DNA from: Bacteroidaceae bacterium
GTDB lineage: Bacteria; Bacteroidota; Bacteroidia; Bacteroidales; Bacteroidaceae
DNA: 64,000 nt
Direction of reading: 5' to 3'
Assembly: GCA_017416805.1 (NCBI GenBank)
Contig: JAFQBB010000008.1
Location: 1-64,000, forward strand
Under the pieces are notes generated by a model. It was not told where the DNA came from. It worked only from the letters and a program-made list of their open reading frames with translations, and ran no database searches. A program made the position numbers and the translations under genes. Of this stretch, positions 35,569 to 45,514 are shown one piece after another. Each line of letters opens with the position of its first letter. Within the stretch, counting starts at the first letter, position 1.

Positions 35569-36225
35569 ATGACCAAACGACTTGCCATATTCGACCTTGA
35601 CGGTACCTTGCTCAATACGATTGCGGACTTGGCTACCGGAACTAATCAGGCATTGGAAAAGTGTGGATTTCCCACACATCCGATAGAGGCTTACCCTATG
35701 TTTGTAGGCAACGGAATCAACAAACTCTTCGAACGTGTCCTACCTACAGAAGCACGCACGGAGGAGAATGTTTCACACATCCGTGCCTACTTTCTACCCT
35801 ATTACGATGAGCACAATGCTGATTTGAGCAGTCCATACCCTGGCATACCGGAACTATTGGAACACCTACAGGATAGAGGCATACGGATGGCTGTAGCTTC
35901 TAACAAATACCAACGAGCTACAGAAAAGCTTATCCGGCACTATTTCCCTACAATCAGGTTTGAAGCAATCTTCGGCCAACGGGAAGGCATCCCCATCAAG
36001 CCTCATCCACAGGTAGTTGAAGAGATACTAACCCTTGTCCCCGTCTGTAAAGAAGAGGTTATCTACATTGGAGACTCGGGAGTGGACATGCAGACCGCAC
36101 TCAATACTGGTGTAGAAAGCATTGGTGTCACTTGGGGATTCCGGCCACGAGAGGAGCTGCTACAGTACAAGCCTACCTATCTGGCAAATACTGCGATAGA
36201 AGTTGAAAATATAATTTTGCAATAA
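35569..36225 (+). CDS. HAD-family phosphatase (phosphoglycolate phosphatase-like)
   Basis: 218 residues. HAD motif I FDLDGTLLNT (nucleophile and acid Asp), motif II VASNKY, motif III Lys within GIPIKPHPQ, motif IV YIGDSGVDMQTA. A helical cap follows motif I (NTIADLATGTNQALEKCGF). The pattern matches Gph-like phosphatases acting on 2-phosphoglycolate or sugar phosphates. It starts 4 bp after the DUF4861 stop, so translation is likely coupled; it may dephosphorylate a sugar product, but that is inference. Confidence 0.88.
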   Translation: MTKRLAIFDLDGTLLNTIADLATGTNQALEKCGFPTHPIEAYPMFVGNGINKLFERVLPTEARTEENVSHIRAYFLPYYDEHNADLSSPYPGIPELLEHLQDRGIRMAVASNKYQRATEKLIRHYFPTIRFEAIFGQREGIPIKPHPQVVEEILTLVPVCKEEVIYIGDSGVDMQTALNTGVESIGVTWGFRPREELLQYKPTYLANTAIEVENIILQ

Positions 36226-36317
36226 CCCAATTCCTGCCGTGTAAAGATGTGGGAGGAGTTGAGAATTTGAAGGACTTGAATTAGAATAGAAACGTCATTT
36301 AAATTAACAAAAAGGAA

Positions 36318-38009
36318 ATGAACATCAAGAACATTAGCGCACTGGCTCTGCTGACTATTCTCGGAGCTAGCACAAACATGGCGCAAGAAACCACGAAAAA
36401 CTATGTATCTGACGTTTGGGTAGCAGACCTTGGCAACGGAAAGTATCACAACCCTATTCTCTGTGCCGATTATTCTGACCCTGACGTATGCCGTGTGGGA
36501 GAAGATTACTACATGACTGCAAGCAGTTTCAACTGTTTGCCCGGATTGCCCATACTGCACAGTAAGGACCTTGTAAACTGGACTATCATAGGACATGCTG
36601 TAGCCCACACATTGCCTCCCGTTGAAACTCCTGAACGACCGGAACACGGCAATCGGGTATGGGCTCCTGCCATACGCCACCACAACGGTACGTTCTATAT
36701 ATTCTGGGGAGACCCAGACCAAGGCGCATACATGGTGAGCAGTACCGATCCAAGCGGAACATGGACTGCACCCAAACTTATAAAACCAGCCAAAGGACTC
36801 ATTGACACTTGTCCGCTGTGGGATGAAGACGGAAAGGTCTATCTTTACCATGCGTATGCCGGAAGCCGCGCAGGATTGAAAAGCATATTGGCAGTGTGTG
36901 AACTTGACCCCGTAACGCTGGAAGCCACGACCCAAAGCCGAATTATCTTTGACGGACACATTGACCATCCAACTTGCGAAGGAGCCAAAATACACAAACA
37001 CGAAGGCAAGTATTACCTGTTTCATCCGGCTGGGGGTGTAGCTACAGGCTGGCAAGTGGTGGAACGGGCTGAAAACCCTTATGGACCCTTTGAGTGCAAA
37101 ACTGTGTTAGCACAAGGAAATACAACCATCAATGGTCCGCATCAAGGGGCATGGGTGGATACACCTACGGGTGAACACTGGTTCTTCCATTTTCAGGATG
37201 TAGGAGCTTACGGCCGACTGGTACACCTGCAACCTATGACCTGGAAAGACGGATGGCCCGTTATCGGTATCGATAAGGATGGAGATGGATGTGGGGAACC
37301 GGTACTGACCTACCGTAAACCTAATGTGGGTAAAACTTATCCCATACAAACACCACAAGAGAGTGACGAATTTGACGGCATGACATTGGGGAAACAGTGG
37401 CAATGGCATGCAAACATCAACGAACTATGGGCCTATTATGCGGGCGATAAAGGTTTCATGCGCCTGTATTCATATCCGGTAGTAAAGGAATACAAGAGCC
37501 TATGGGACGTAGCTAACCTATTGCTACAAAAGACTCCGGCTTTCAACTTTGCCGCTACTATGAAAATGACGTTCCATCCCAGTGAGAAATATACAGGCGA
37601 ACGTACCGGACTTGTTGTAATGGGACGCGATTATGCCGGACTTATTCTGGAAAACACCAAAGAGGGTTTGGTATTGAGCCAGGTGGAATGTAAAAAGGCT
37701 GACAAAGGAAAGGTTGAAGAGGTAAAAGCTACCACGACACTTACTGACGGGACTATCTATCTGAAAGCCAAATTCAGCACTGAGGCCACTGAAAAGAAGG
37801 CTTTTGCTGATAAAGGAGACCGTGTAGTCACATGTGATTTCTACTATAGCCTTGATGGCAAAAAGTTCCAAAAACTGGGAGAACCCTTCCGCGTACGCGA
37901 AGGACAATGGATAGGAGCTAAAATGGGAACATTCTGTACACGCCCATATATGGTAACCAACGATGGCGGATGGGTTGATGTGGACTGGTTCCGCGTAACA
38001 AAAAAATAA
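36318..38009 (+). CDS. Secreted family 43 glycoside hydrolase with C-terminal concanavalin-like domain
   Basis: 563 residues with a signal peptide (ends ASTNMAQE). The five-bladed propeller has the catalytic base Asp54 in YSDPDVCRVGEDYY, the pKa-tuning Asp in TCPLWDEDGKVYL and the general acid Glu in TCEGAKIHKHEGKYYLFHP. The C-terminal about 200 residues (ESDEFDGMTLGKQWQWHAN ... GGWVDVDWFRVTKK) are the DUF1349-like beta-sandwich common in xylosidase/arabinofuranosidase members. It is probably exo-acting on xylan or arabinan side chains. 92 bp after the HAD gene and 1-bp overlap with the DUF456 gene. Confidence 0.9.
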   Translation: MNIKNISALALLTILGASTNMAQETTKNYVSDVWVADLGNGKYHNPILCADYSDPDVCRVGEDYYMTASSFNCLPGLPILHSKDLVNWTIIGHAVAHTLPPVETPERPEHGNRVWAPAIRHHNGTFYIFWGDPDQGAYMVSSTDPSGTWTAPKLIKPAKGLIDTCPLWDEDGKVYLYHAYAGSRAGLKSILAVCELDPVTLEATTQSRIIFDGHIDHPTCEGAKIHKHEGKYYLFHPAGGVATGWQVVERAENPYGPFECKTVLAQGNTTINGPHQGAWVDTPTGEHWFFHFQDVGAYGRLVHLQPMTWKDGWPVIGIDKDGDGCGEPVLTYRKPNVGKTYPIQTPQESDEFDGMTLGKQWQWHANINELWAYYAGDKGFMRLYSYPVVKEYKSLWDVANLLLQKTPAFNFAATMKMTFHPSEKYTGERTGLVVMGRDYAGLILENTKEGLVLSQVECKKADKGKVEEVKATTTLTDGTIYLKAKFSTEATEKKAFADKGDRVVTCDFYYSLDGKKFQKLGEPFRVREGQWIGAKMGTFCTRPYMVTNDGGWVDVDWFRVTKK

Positions 38010-38491
38010 TGATAATAGATATCATTCTAATCTTTCTTGGAATCATCTGTCTCATCGTGGGATTGGCGGGTTGCATCATTCCGATGCTTCCCGGACCACC
38101 CATCGCATATGTGGGACTAATCCTGCTACACTTGACCGATCAGGCACAACTGAGCACGACAGAACTGCTTGTCTGCCTATTGCTGATGGTTGTGGTACAG
38201 GTATTGGATTACATAACCCCCATGTTGGGCACCAAATATTCGGGTGGAGGAGGAAAGTGGGCCAACCGAGGAACTCTGATTGGAACGGTATTGGGACTAT
38301 TCTTCCTACCGTGGGGCATTATTGTTGGTCCCTTTGCCGGAGCATTCTTGGGAGCTATCAAGGATGGCCAAAGTAATGAACAGGCTCTGAAAATCAGTTT
38401 CGGCTCTCTTTTGGGATTCCTTTTTGGAACATTCCTGAAGTTTGTTATTTGCGGATATTTCGTTTGGGTTTTTGTAAGAGAATTGATATGA
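38009..38491 (+). CDS. DUF456 membrane protein
   Basis: 160 residues, five hydrophobic helices with glycine-rich packing (LIVGLAGCIIPMLPGPPIAYVGLIL; LDYITPMLGTKYSGGG; GPFAGAFLGAI). The GGGGKWANRGTLIG and FLPWGIIVGPFAGAF stretches are family hallmarks. Function unknown. Its ATG shares one base with the GH43 stop, and its stop overlaps the folB start (ATGA, 38488-38491). The run is translationally linked despite unrelated functions. Confidence 0.85.
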   Translation: MIIDIILIFLGIICLIVGLAGCIIPMLPGPPIAYVGLILLHLTDQAQLSTTELLVCLLLMVVVQVLDYITPMLGTKYSGGGGKWANRGTLIGTVLGLFFLPWGIIVGPFAGAFLGAIKDGQSNEQALKISFGSLLGFLFGTFLKFVICGYFVWVFVRELI

Positions 38492-38883
38492 AAGGAATCA
38501 TGGTGATCAACAATTCATACATTCTTTTACCTCACATGCGGTTTCATGCCCATCACGGTGTCATGGAACAAGAAAGGGTTGTAGGCTGCACATTCACAGT
38601 CTCGCTGGAGGTAAAAGTACGTTTTGACAAAGCATTGTCAGATGACAAGTTAGAAAACACCATCAGCTATGCTGATATACATGCCGCAGTAAAGGAAGAA
38701 ATAAAAATCACATCTTCCTTATTGGAACATGTAGCCGGACGTATAGCCAAGCGCCTTTTTCTGGATTTCCCCTCTATAGAATCATTGAGGATAGAGGTAA
38801 TGAAACAAAACCCTCCTATGGGAGCCGATATAAAAGAGGCAGGTGTACGTATAGAAGCAGAAAGGGATTCACCTGTATTATAG
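38488..38883 (+). CDS. folB: Dihydroneopterin aldolase FolB
   Basis: 131 residues from MKGIMVINNSYILLPHMRFHAHHG. The catalytic Glu follows in GVMEQER, the Lys is in EVMKQNPPMGADI, and ISYADIHAAVKEEI matches the family dimer region. It cleaves dihydroneopterin in folate biosynthesis. The start is set by the ATGA overlap with the DUF456 stop; the longer frame from 38449 has no family support. Confidence 0.92.
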   Translation: MKGIMVINNSYILLPHMRFHAHHGVMEQERVVGCTFTVSLEVKVRFDKALSDDKLENTISYADIHAAVKEEIKITSSLLEHVAGRIAKRLFLDFPSIESLRIEVMKQNPPMGADIKEAGVRIEAERDSPVL

Positions 38884-38894
38884 GTGACAACTCA

Positions 38895-40370
38895 TCAAAA
38901 ATCAATCACTCCTTGCAGTTCTTCACCTGACACATAACCTGCAGTCTGGATTGAAGCCATCAATACACCAAGCATACCATGCAGGGTAAGATTCTGTCCG
39001 GTAAAGAACAGGTTAGGAACAGGAGACTTAGGTGTCAACACCGTCTGCATCAATGCATCCGAATCCTTACGGATACCATAAGCAGACCCGTTTACGGTCC
39101 CCGTATAATCACGATATGTCAAAGGGCTACTGGTATACACCTTTTCTATATTACCGGCCAACTCTGGCAAATAGCGAGTAGCCAAACGGATACACTCATT
39201 GGCCTTTTGCTCCTTAAACACTTTATAGGCTTCGGGACGACGCCCTACACGGCTGTCGCTCCACTCGGCAACCTGCTCCCAAAGCATGGGAGTAAGCAAA
39301 TCGACCGTAGTGGCATAACCATTTGTCTCGGCAGGCGGTAATGAGAAGTTGATGAACAGACTCTCTACTGGTGAGTTCTTTCCGTAATAGGCATGCCAAA
39401 GATCCTCCATCTCATGCACATAGATACCACGATTGCGATATTTAACAGTCCCAGGCTTCAGAACTAGCTGAGTGGTAAACATGCCATAGCTATTACGCAA
39501 ATTGTTAATACGACGACGATAAACATTACGTACTAAAGAACTTTCCTTGATAAGCGAAAGTGTTGTGGCCGGATGCACATTAGAGACTACCATACGGGCT
39601 CCATAAACATTGCCTTCAGTGGTATGTACTTCCGTAATACGTCCGTTCCGTTCTACCAGTTCGGAGACTTTGGAACGCGTAATGAGTGTTCCACCCATTT
39701 CCTTGAAACGATCGGCAATGTAGTGTACCAATGTACCTCCACCACCTTGCAAACGGTAGGAACCTTGTATGAAAGAATTGATAGATTGGGAAAATGCATA
39801 AAGGGGCAATTGCTCTGTTAATTCACTTTTAACGCACCCCCCAACAATAACCTGGCGAAGAACCGGATTCTGAAAATTCTCATTAAAGAAACGATAAGCC
39901 GAAGTTGTAAAACTATCGTTTTCAAAAATATTCCAATCCGGGCGGAGGGAATCATAAAGATGGTCACTGATTCCCTTAAATATATCAACTAAAGCATTAA
40001 TGCCCTGACGATCTTCAGGGAACTGTTCAATGAGAGTCTCAGCAAAACGATTGTATTCGTGAGCAAAACGGAAAGAATGACCGCGGTAGATAACCTCCTC
40101 GAAAGCATCATCATCAAGCCTATGCCAAGGCAACTTACCTAAATCGAAGTACTCCACCAATGGGTACATCATCTCTTTCTTCCCTACTCCACCAACATAA
40201 TGAAAACCTGTATCAAAACGATAACCTGCCCGACGAAACATTTGGAAAGCCCCTCCTATCTCCACTCCCTGTTCAAGGATGCAAACATTCATGCCCATTT
40301 TTGCCAAAGCATATCCACAACCAAGCCCACCAAGTCCGGCACCAATGATGATTACATCGTATTTCTGCAT
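38895..40370 (-). CDS. CrtI/RetSat-like FAD-dependent oxidoreductase
   Basis: 491 residues. Dinucleotide-binding motif VIIIGAGLGGLGCGYALAKMG, then GGAFQMFRRAGYRFDTGFHYVGG, and the C-terminal FAD-contact motif FFTGQNLTLHGMLGVLMAS. Related to carotenoid isomerases, phytoene desaturases and all-trans-retinol 13,14-reductase. In Bacteroidetes such genes also occur with aryl-polyene pigments, but no polyene genes are here. Substrate unknown. Lies after rsmA and the DUF349 gene on the same strand but is separated by 184 bp containing a long palindrome. Confidence 0.8.
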   Translation of the reverse strand: MQKYDVIIIGAGLGGLGCGYALAKMGMNVCILEQGVEIGGAFQMFRRAGYRFDTGFHYVGGVGKKEMMYPLVEYFDLGKLPWHRLDDDAFEEVIYRGHSFRFAHEYNRFAETLIEQFPEDRQGINALVDIFKGISDHLYDSLRPDWNIFENDSFTTSAYRFFNENFQNPVLRQVIVGGCVKSELTEQLPLYAFSQSINSFIQGSYRLQGGGGTLVHYIADRFKEMGGTLITRSKVSELVERNGRITEVHTTEGNVYGARMVVSNVHPATTLSLIKESSLVRNVYRRRINNLRNSYGMFTTQLVLKPGTVKYRNRGIYVHEMEDLWHAYYGKNSPVESLFINFSLPPAETNGYATTVDLLTPMLWEQVAEWSDSRVGRRPEAYKVFKEQKANECIRLATRYLPELAGNIEKVYTSSPLTYRDYTGTVNGSAYGIRKDSDALMQTVLTPKSPVPNLFFTGQNLTLHGMLGVLMASIQTAGYVSGEELQGVIDF

Positions 40371-40390
40371 AATTCGCCTTTATTTGTCTT

Positions 40391-40544
40391 TAGGCGCGGA
40401 TTACGAGGATTATATGGATTATTCAGCCCTAACTACCAATTCCAGTTTAAGCTACAGAGGAAAGGGATAGCGTAAATTTCCCATTTACAGCCAGCCACTC
40501 ACCACTTATCGAACAATCCGTACAATCCGCGTAATCCGCGCCTA
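40391..40544. repeat. Long imperfect palindrome with GCGGATTACG motifs
   Basis: Arms 40391-40420 (TAGGCGCGGATTACGAGGAT...) and 40515-40544 match at 27 of 30 positions around a 94-base loop. The ATCCGCGTxATCCGCG core is shared with the perfect palindrome at 50981-51063. It lies downstream of the DUF349 gene; could terminate its transcript or be a mobile palindromic element. Confidence 0.7.
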
Positions 40545-40554
40545 ATAAAAAGAT

Positions 40555-42414
40555 TTATGCCTCTTCCTGCTCGTTGATAACCTTTATCTTATCAACAATC
40601 AATTGAAGGTCTGCTTTCAACTTCTCTATCTTACGGTTCATTTCTGCCACCAAGCTGTTTCCTTTCTTGGATGAACTGGTAAGGAATCCTATATTATTCT
40701 CGTATGTCTGGATTTCGTTCTTCTTCATCTCGTATGAACGCATCAACTTTTCACGTTCGCGTGAAAGAGAACTACCTCCTCCTGCCAAGTTCGAACGGAA
40801 CTTATTCAGATTCTTTTGCGAAGCAGAGATATTGAATTTATCGAACAACGCATCCACGATGGTACGATATTCCTTATATATTTTATCCTTTTCCTTGAAG
40901 GGGACATGACCAATCTTATTCCACTCCTGCATCAAAACACGTACTTCGCGCTCGGCTCCATCGGCTACTTCATCTGTATTCAAGGCTGCCAACCGAGCAA
41001 TAACTTCTTTCTTCTTTGTAAGATTTTCCATCTCCTCAGAACGTTGCGAAGAGGTTGCCTTTCCCTTCTGCTCAAAGAAATAATCACATGCAGCGATAAA
41101 TCGTTTCCATACGGCATCTGACTGTTTGTGGGGCACAGCACCGATGGTCTTCCACTCTTTCTGCAACTTAGTAAGCTTATCGGCCGTCTCCTTCCAGTCT
41201 GTACTATCTTTCAAAGATTCAGCCTGCTCACATAAAGCTATCTTCTTCTCCAGATTCTCGGCCATATTTTCCTTGAACTGTTTGAAGTATTCAGCCTTAC
41301 GAGTAAAGAAATTATCGCATGCCTGACGGAAACGTTCGAAGATTTTCACATTCATCTTCTGCGGAGCATAGCCGATGGTTTTCCATTTAGCTTGCAGGGC
41401 CAATATCTCTTTAGTCTTTTCGTCCCACTGGGCGAAACCTGTCAACTGGTCAAGTTCTATGCCTTCTACAATCTCGCAAATAACTGTCTTTTGGTCAAGA
41501 TTGTTCTGTTCGGCTTCCTTAATGGCTTCAAAATGATTCTGATGACGTTTGTTGACCTCGGTTGAAGCATTTTTGAAACGTATCCACAATTCTTCACGCA
41601 AATCTTTAGCGACAGGACCTGTCTCACGATACTCTTGATGCAGTTTCTGTAATTGGCGGAAAGCTGATATTACATCTTCTTCTTCAGCCAACTTTTCAGC
41701 CTCTTCACACAAACGACTCTTTATTTCCAAATTCTTCTTGAAATCGTATTCACGGAATTCATTGTTCAGTTTCAACAAATCATAGAACTTCTCCATGTAG
41801 AGCTGATAACTCTTCCATACCTCATTTACTTTTCCTGCAGGAATATTCTTTATCTCTTTCCACTCCTGCTGGATTTGCTTCACTTCATTGTAAGCATTGT
41901 TATCAATAACCCCTTCACTGATAGTTCTCAGGCGTTCTATAATGGCAAGTTTCTTCTCTAAGTTCTCCTCACGTTCTGCCTCTTGTTGTTCAAGCAAGGC
42001 ATTGCGTTTTTGCTTGATGACTCCCATTACCTCCTTATATTCATCTTCCAAAGTTTCTCGTTCGGGAACAAAAGTCCCGGCCTCGTTACCAGCTTCAACC
42101 CATGCAGCCAAGGCTGCTTCATGTGCGGCCCGGTGCAACTTATAGAAGTTCAGTTTCAAAGCGTCCAATTCGGCTTTATCTGAAACATCTCCCTCTTCTG
42201 CAATCTCCTTCAGACGGGCTATCACCTCTTCACGGGTTTCACGCACTACATAAGTGAGGGGTTTTACTTCAGCATTCATTTCCTCAGTGTTCAGAGATAC
42301 CTCTGTCTCACTTGGCTGACCGTCCGTTACAGTCTCAGCCACTACTGTTTCGTTTTCTTCCAACTTTCCTTCTTCCAAGGGGAGGTTGGTTTCATTAGGA
42401 TCCATCATTGTCAA
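40555..42414 (-). CDS. DUF349-repeat protein
   Basis: 619 residues, strongly charged and helical. After an acidic N-terminus (about 1-75) come five DUF349 repeats of about 75 residues, each with a WKxIGxVP-like core: EWKEIKNIPAGK, EYRETGPVAKDL, KWKTIGYAPQKM, EWKTIGAVPHKQ and EWNKIGHVPFKE. A C-terminal coiled coil follows (EKLMRSYEMKKNEIQTYENNI ... IEKLKADLQLIVDKIK). No signal peptide, so cytoplasmic. Conserved in Bacteroidales; function unknown. 136 bp downstream of rsmA on the same strand. Confidence 0.85.
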   Translation of the reverse strand: MTMMDPNETNLPLEEGKLEENETVVAETVTDGQPSETEVSLNTEEMNAEVKPLTYVVRETREEVIARLKEIAEEGDVSDKAELDALKLNFYKLHRAAHEAALAAWVEAGNEAGTFVPERETLEDEYKEVMGVIKQKRNALLEQQEAEREENLEKKLAIIERLRTISEGVIDNNAYNEVKQIQQEWKEIKNIPAGKVNEVWKSYQLYMEKFYDLLKLNNEFREYDFKKNLEIKSRLCEEAEKLAEEEDVISAFRQLQKLHQEYRETGPVAKDLREELWIRFKNASTEVNKRHQNHFEAIKEAEQNNLDQKTVICEIVEGIELDQLTGFAQWDEKTKEILALQAKWKTIGYAPQKMNVKIFERFRQACDNFFTRKAEYFKQFKENMAENLEKKIALCEQAESLKDSTDWKETADKLTKLQKEWKTIGAVPHKQSDAVWKRFIAACDYFFEQKGKATSSQRSEEMENLTKKKEVIARLAALNTDEVADGAEREVRVLMQEWNKIGHVPFKEKDKIYKEYRTIVDALFDKFNISASQKNLNKFRSNLAGGGSSLSREREKLMRSYEMKKNEIQTYENNIGFLTSSSKKGNSLVAEMNRKIEKLKADLQLIVDKIKVINEQEEA

Positions 42415-42550
42415 TACATTAAAAATAAGTATAGTATTAGGTTCTCAAAACCTTATGAGTGGACAAAGTAACATAATAAATGTTTAAATACCACCTTTTT
42501 CGCCCACTTTTTTTGCTTTTAAAGTGTTTTTTCCTCTTTTTGGAGTCTCT

Positions 42551-43348
42551 TTATCCGTTTTCACAGCACTTTAAGTCGGCTTCTACCCGATTGGTCAACT
42601 CTACAAATTGCTCCACCGAAAGTTGTTCGGGACGTTTGTTGAAGATATCATCAGCCAACAAAGGGCTCTCTTTCCCCAATATGGGTTTGATTGAATTACG
42701 CAATGTCTTGCGTCGTTGGTTAAAGGTAGTTTTTACCACCTGCTTGAACAATTGCTCATTACACCCTAACTCTTTTGTATCATTACGGGTCATCCGAATG
42801 ACGGCACTTTTCACTTTGGGGGGCGGATTAAACACATGCTCATGAACAGTAAACAGATACTCGACCTTGTACCATGCTTGAACCAATACACTCAAGATAC
42901 CATACGTCTTACTTCCAGGTGAAGCAGCCATACGCTCGGCCACCTCCTTCTGAATCATACCCGTACAACAAGGTATCAATTCTTTATACTCCAACACTTT
43001 GAAGAATATCTGGCTCGATATGTTATAAGGATAGTTTCCTGTGAGGACAAAAGGCTGCCCGTCAAACAAACGGTCGAGATGCATTTTCAGGAAGTCATCC
43101 TCAATAATATTCTCCTCCAACGAAGAAAAATTCTCTCTCAGGTAGGCTACTGATTCATAATCAAGTTCCACTACCTTCAGAGCTCTCTCCTTAGGTATGA
43201 GAAATTGGGTAAGCACTCCCATACCCGGCCCGACCTCCAATACCGGCAATCCCGGGCAAGCATCTACCGTATCGGCAATATCTTGAGCTATCTTCAAATC
43301 TTTAAGGAAATGTTGTCCTAAAAATTTCTTAGGTTTTACAAGTCGCAT
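42551..43348 (-). CDS. rsmA: 16S rRNA (adenine1518/1519-N6)-dimethyltransferase
   Basis: 265 residues. Motif I VLEVGPGMGVLTQFL binds SAM, motif IV LTGNYPYNISS positions the target adenine, and NPPPKVKSAVIRM is the late conserved stretch. RsmA (KsgA) dimethylates two adjacent adenines in helix 45 of 16S rRNA during ribosome assembly. The start MRLVKPKKFLGQHFLKD is typical. Confidence 0.96.
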   Translation of the reverse strand: MRLVKPKKFLGQHFLKDLKIAQDIADTVDACPGLPVLEVGPGMGVLTQFLIPKERALKVVELDYESVAYLRENFSSLEENIIEDDFLKMHLDRLFDGQPFVLTGNYPYNISSQIFFKVLEYKELIPCCTGMIQKEVAERMAASPGSKTYGILSVLVQAWYKVEYLFTVHEHVFNPPPKVKSAVIRMTRNDTKELGCNEQLFKQVVKTTFNQRRKTLRNSIKPILGKESPLLADDIFNKRPEQLSVEQFVELTNRVEADLKCCENG

Positions 43349-43512
43349 TTATTTTACGTTTTTTGTCATTGTGTTCAAAACAAGGTCGTGGAAGATTTAA
43401 ATCTTAAGCCTTCAACATTTATATTTTCGAACAGGAAGATTGGTAATCTTAGCGGTTCTTCTACTATTTAGTTGAAAAACTGTTTGTCTTCAGCATTATA
43501 GATTCATCGGCC

Positions 43513-43574
43513 AAGTATCTTAAGATATTTGGCACTTTATCTTAACTTCTCGGGGCTTTTATCTTAAGATACTT
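43513..43574. repeat. TATCTTAAGATA palindrome pair, terminator-like
   Basis: AAGTATCTTAAGATA (43513-43527) is exactly complementary to TATCTTAAGATACTT (43560-43574), which runs into a T-run; each arm is itself palindromic. A half copy (TATCTTAA) lies between at 43538. It sits between the Cthe_2159-type gene (ends 43677, minus) and rsmA. The 43349-43676 gap holds nothing else recognisable. Confidence 0.6.
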
Positions 43575-43676
43575 TTTCCTTCCCTAATTTCAACCAAAAT
43601 GCAGAAGAACCATCTTTGCAAAGAAAGAATACCATTCTTCCATGCCTAAGATTAGCAATCTTCCGTATTTTCCAAA

Positions 43677-45500
43677 TCATTGTCCTATCACTGTAACAGG
43701 TTCGGAAAGGGTAAAGGCAGGTAGGTCCTCGCCATCGTCCCATATTCCTCCCTTGCCCCAGCCGTACCAATAGTCGGACTGTTCAGTGACAATTCCACCC
43801 AAAGAGAGTGTGTACTGTTGGCCGATGGATAACCTCGGTTCCGAAACCAATAAAGTCATATTCTCTATGGCTCGCGGCAAGCAATAGGTAAATAGAGGTG
43901 TCCCCTCTTCATCCAACAAAGCGAGATTATAGCCTTGGGAGGCTGTCAAACCGCTATATACAAAAGAGGGTTGGCTATTTCCCGAAACGGGCATCTGCTT
44001 CAACGGGCCACCGTATGCAATAATTGTCGCGCCTCTGACAGTGAAGTTCCCTATTTCAGGAGCCACATCGATGGCACTTTCCCCCACATTTTCAGACGAA
44101 GCCAAAATAAGGCAGGTATCGGCAACAAAATTCTCTGTAACATCAATACCATCGTTATTGACAGAGTAAGCATACAACTTTCCTGCATTGACGGTGAGGT
44201 TTTTAGTCACATTCACCGCATCATCGTATGCATAAATATAGACTGCGCCATCGTTGATAGTCAGTGATGAAGCACAATCCATACCCTCCGAACCATCGCT
44301 TTCGGCTGACGCAAGCACATTGAGCGCTCCACCTTCGATAGTAACATTACCATCGACCTTAACAGCTTTGGGCGAAGAAGAGATATTTAATTCTTTCAAA
44401 GTAGAAGTGCCTCCCGTTGTAATGACGGTAGTCTCTCCACCTTGTATATTCAGTGTCCCCGTGGCATTGATACCTTTACCACCGCCACCGCCACTCTTCA
44501 ATGTATGCTTGCCACTTTTAATCGTCACATTGCCATCGGCCTTGATGCAAGCGGCAGACGAGAGGTCGCCGTCTTCAGTATCATAAACTGCGCCTCCTTT
44601 GGTGTTGAGCAACAACTGTCCACCTTCGACTTCGATATGAAGATCTGTCTTTATGGCTCGTCCTCCAGGAGAATCCACATAAGCATAAATTAATCCTCCA
44701 CCCATATAGAAACCTATATTGTCATCTACATCACCCTTCACATGAATGGCATTGTTGGCCGCTTCGGTTACCGCCAACGTTACACCCGAACGCACCCGCA
44801 TATAGCCATCGGTAGCTATGGCATGGTTGTTTCTTCCTGCAACTTCGAGCAAACCTGAACCACTCATCAGGATGTGGCCCTCGCTGAAAAGACAGGCTTT
44901 ACGCTGCTCATTTGCCAAATCATCGTATCCCTGCATATCCGCCAAACGATTGGCCGTCCCATCAGCCAAATGCAGGAACATCCCTTTCTTACTTTGGTTA
45001 TTGATGGCAGGCCCCGTCTGTGAGGTCAATTCCAGATTGTCCAATGTAAGTTTGAATTTGCTGTCACCGACGAACTTCAAACTACCATTGTCGCTCTTTC
45101 CGCTGACAATAAAACTCATTCCATCCGTAAGGCTTACAATAACATTTGCACCGTTAGCCATTACCCACGGCGAGGAGGGGCTTACGGATACCGCATCACC
45201 ATTGAATGCGATATTGAATTCTTTTTCTTTTGTGAAGGTATTCGCTTCCCAATAGAATTTATTGTTCGTACCTGCCACATCCTGTGAATAATCATCAGCC
45301 CGCAAATCACCCGCCCACGAATGAATAATGGTATCAAATAATTGGACGTCTATATTGCCAATATTACCACCTTTACTTTCTTCACCAATCTGCCCTGCAT
45401 TAGGGTCAGGTTCTTCAAACGGCTTGTCCTCATCGCAAGCCGTCACGCCCCCCATCAAGGCGACAAGAAGCAGTGCCCGATAAATATATTTCAACTTCAT
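43677..45500 (-). CDS. Cthe_2159-type carbohydrate-binding beta-helix lipoprotein
   Basis: 607 residues. The lipobox ends at Cys22 (LMGGVTACDEDKP), so it is membrane anchored, likely surface exposed. Most of the protein is beta-helix rungs with alternating D/N-G turns (GNVTIKSGKHTLKSGGGGGKGINATG; SSLTINDGAVYIYAYDDAVNV; VNAGKLYAYSVNNDGIDV), the DUF4353/Cthe_2159 pattern. The Clostridium thermocellum member binds polygalacturonate-like acidic polymer and calcium. Last gene of the four-gene operon with the VTC-like, DUF4956 and DUF2490 genes; 14 bp after DUF2490. Confidence 0.85.
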   Translation of the reverse strand: MKLKYIYRALLLVALMGGVTACDEDKPFEEPDPNAGQIGEESKGGNIGNIDVQLFDTIIHSWAGDLRADDYSQDVAGTNNKFYWEANTFTKEKEFNIAFNGDAVSVSPSSPWVMANGANVIVSLTDGMSFIVSGKSDNGSLKFVGDSKFKLTLDNLELTSQTGPAINNQSKKGMFLHLADGTANRLADMQGYDDLANEQRKACLFSEGHILMSGSGLLEVAGRNNHAIATDGYMRVRSGVTLAVTEAANNAIHVKGDVDDNIGFYMGGGLIYAYVDSPGGRAIKTDLHIEVEGGQLLLNTKGGAVYDTEDGDLSSAACIKADGNVTIKSGKHTLKSGGGGGKGINATGTLNIQGGETTVITTGGTSTLKELNISSSPKAVKVDGNVTIEGGALNVLASAESDGSEGMDCASSLTINDGAVYIYAYDDAVNVTKNLTVNAGKLYAYSVNNDGIDVTENFVADTCLILASSENVGESAIDVAPEIGNFTVRGATIIAYGGPLKQMPVSGNSQPSFVYSGLTASQGYNLALLDEEGTPLFTYCLPRAIENMTLLVSEPRLSIGQQYTLSLGGIVTEQSDYWYGWGKGGIWDDGEDLPAFTLSEPVTVIGQ

Positions 45501-45514
45501 AGCATTGTCATTCG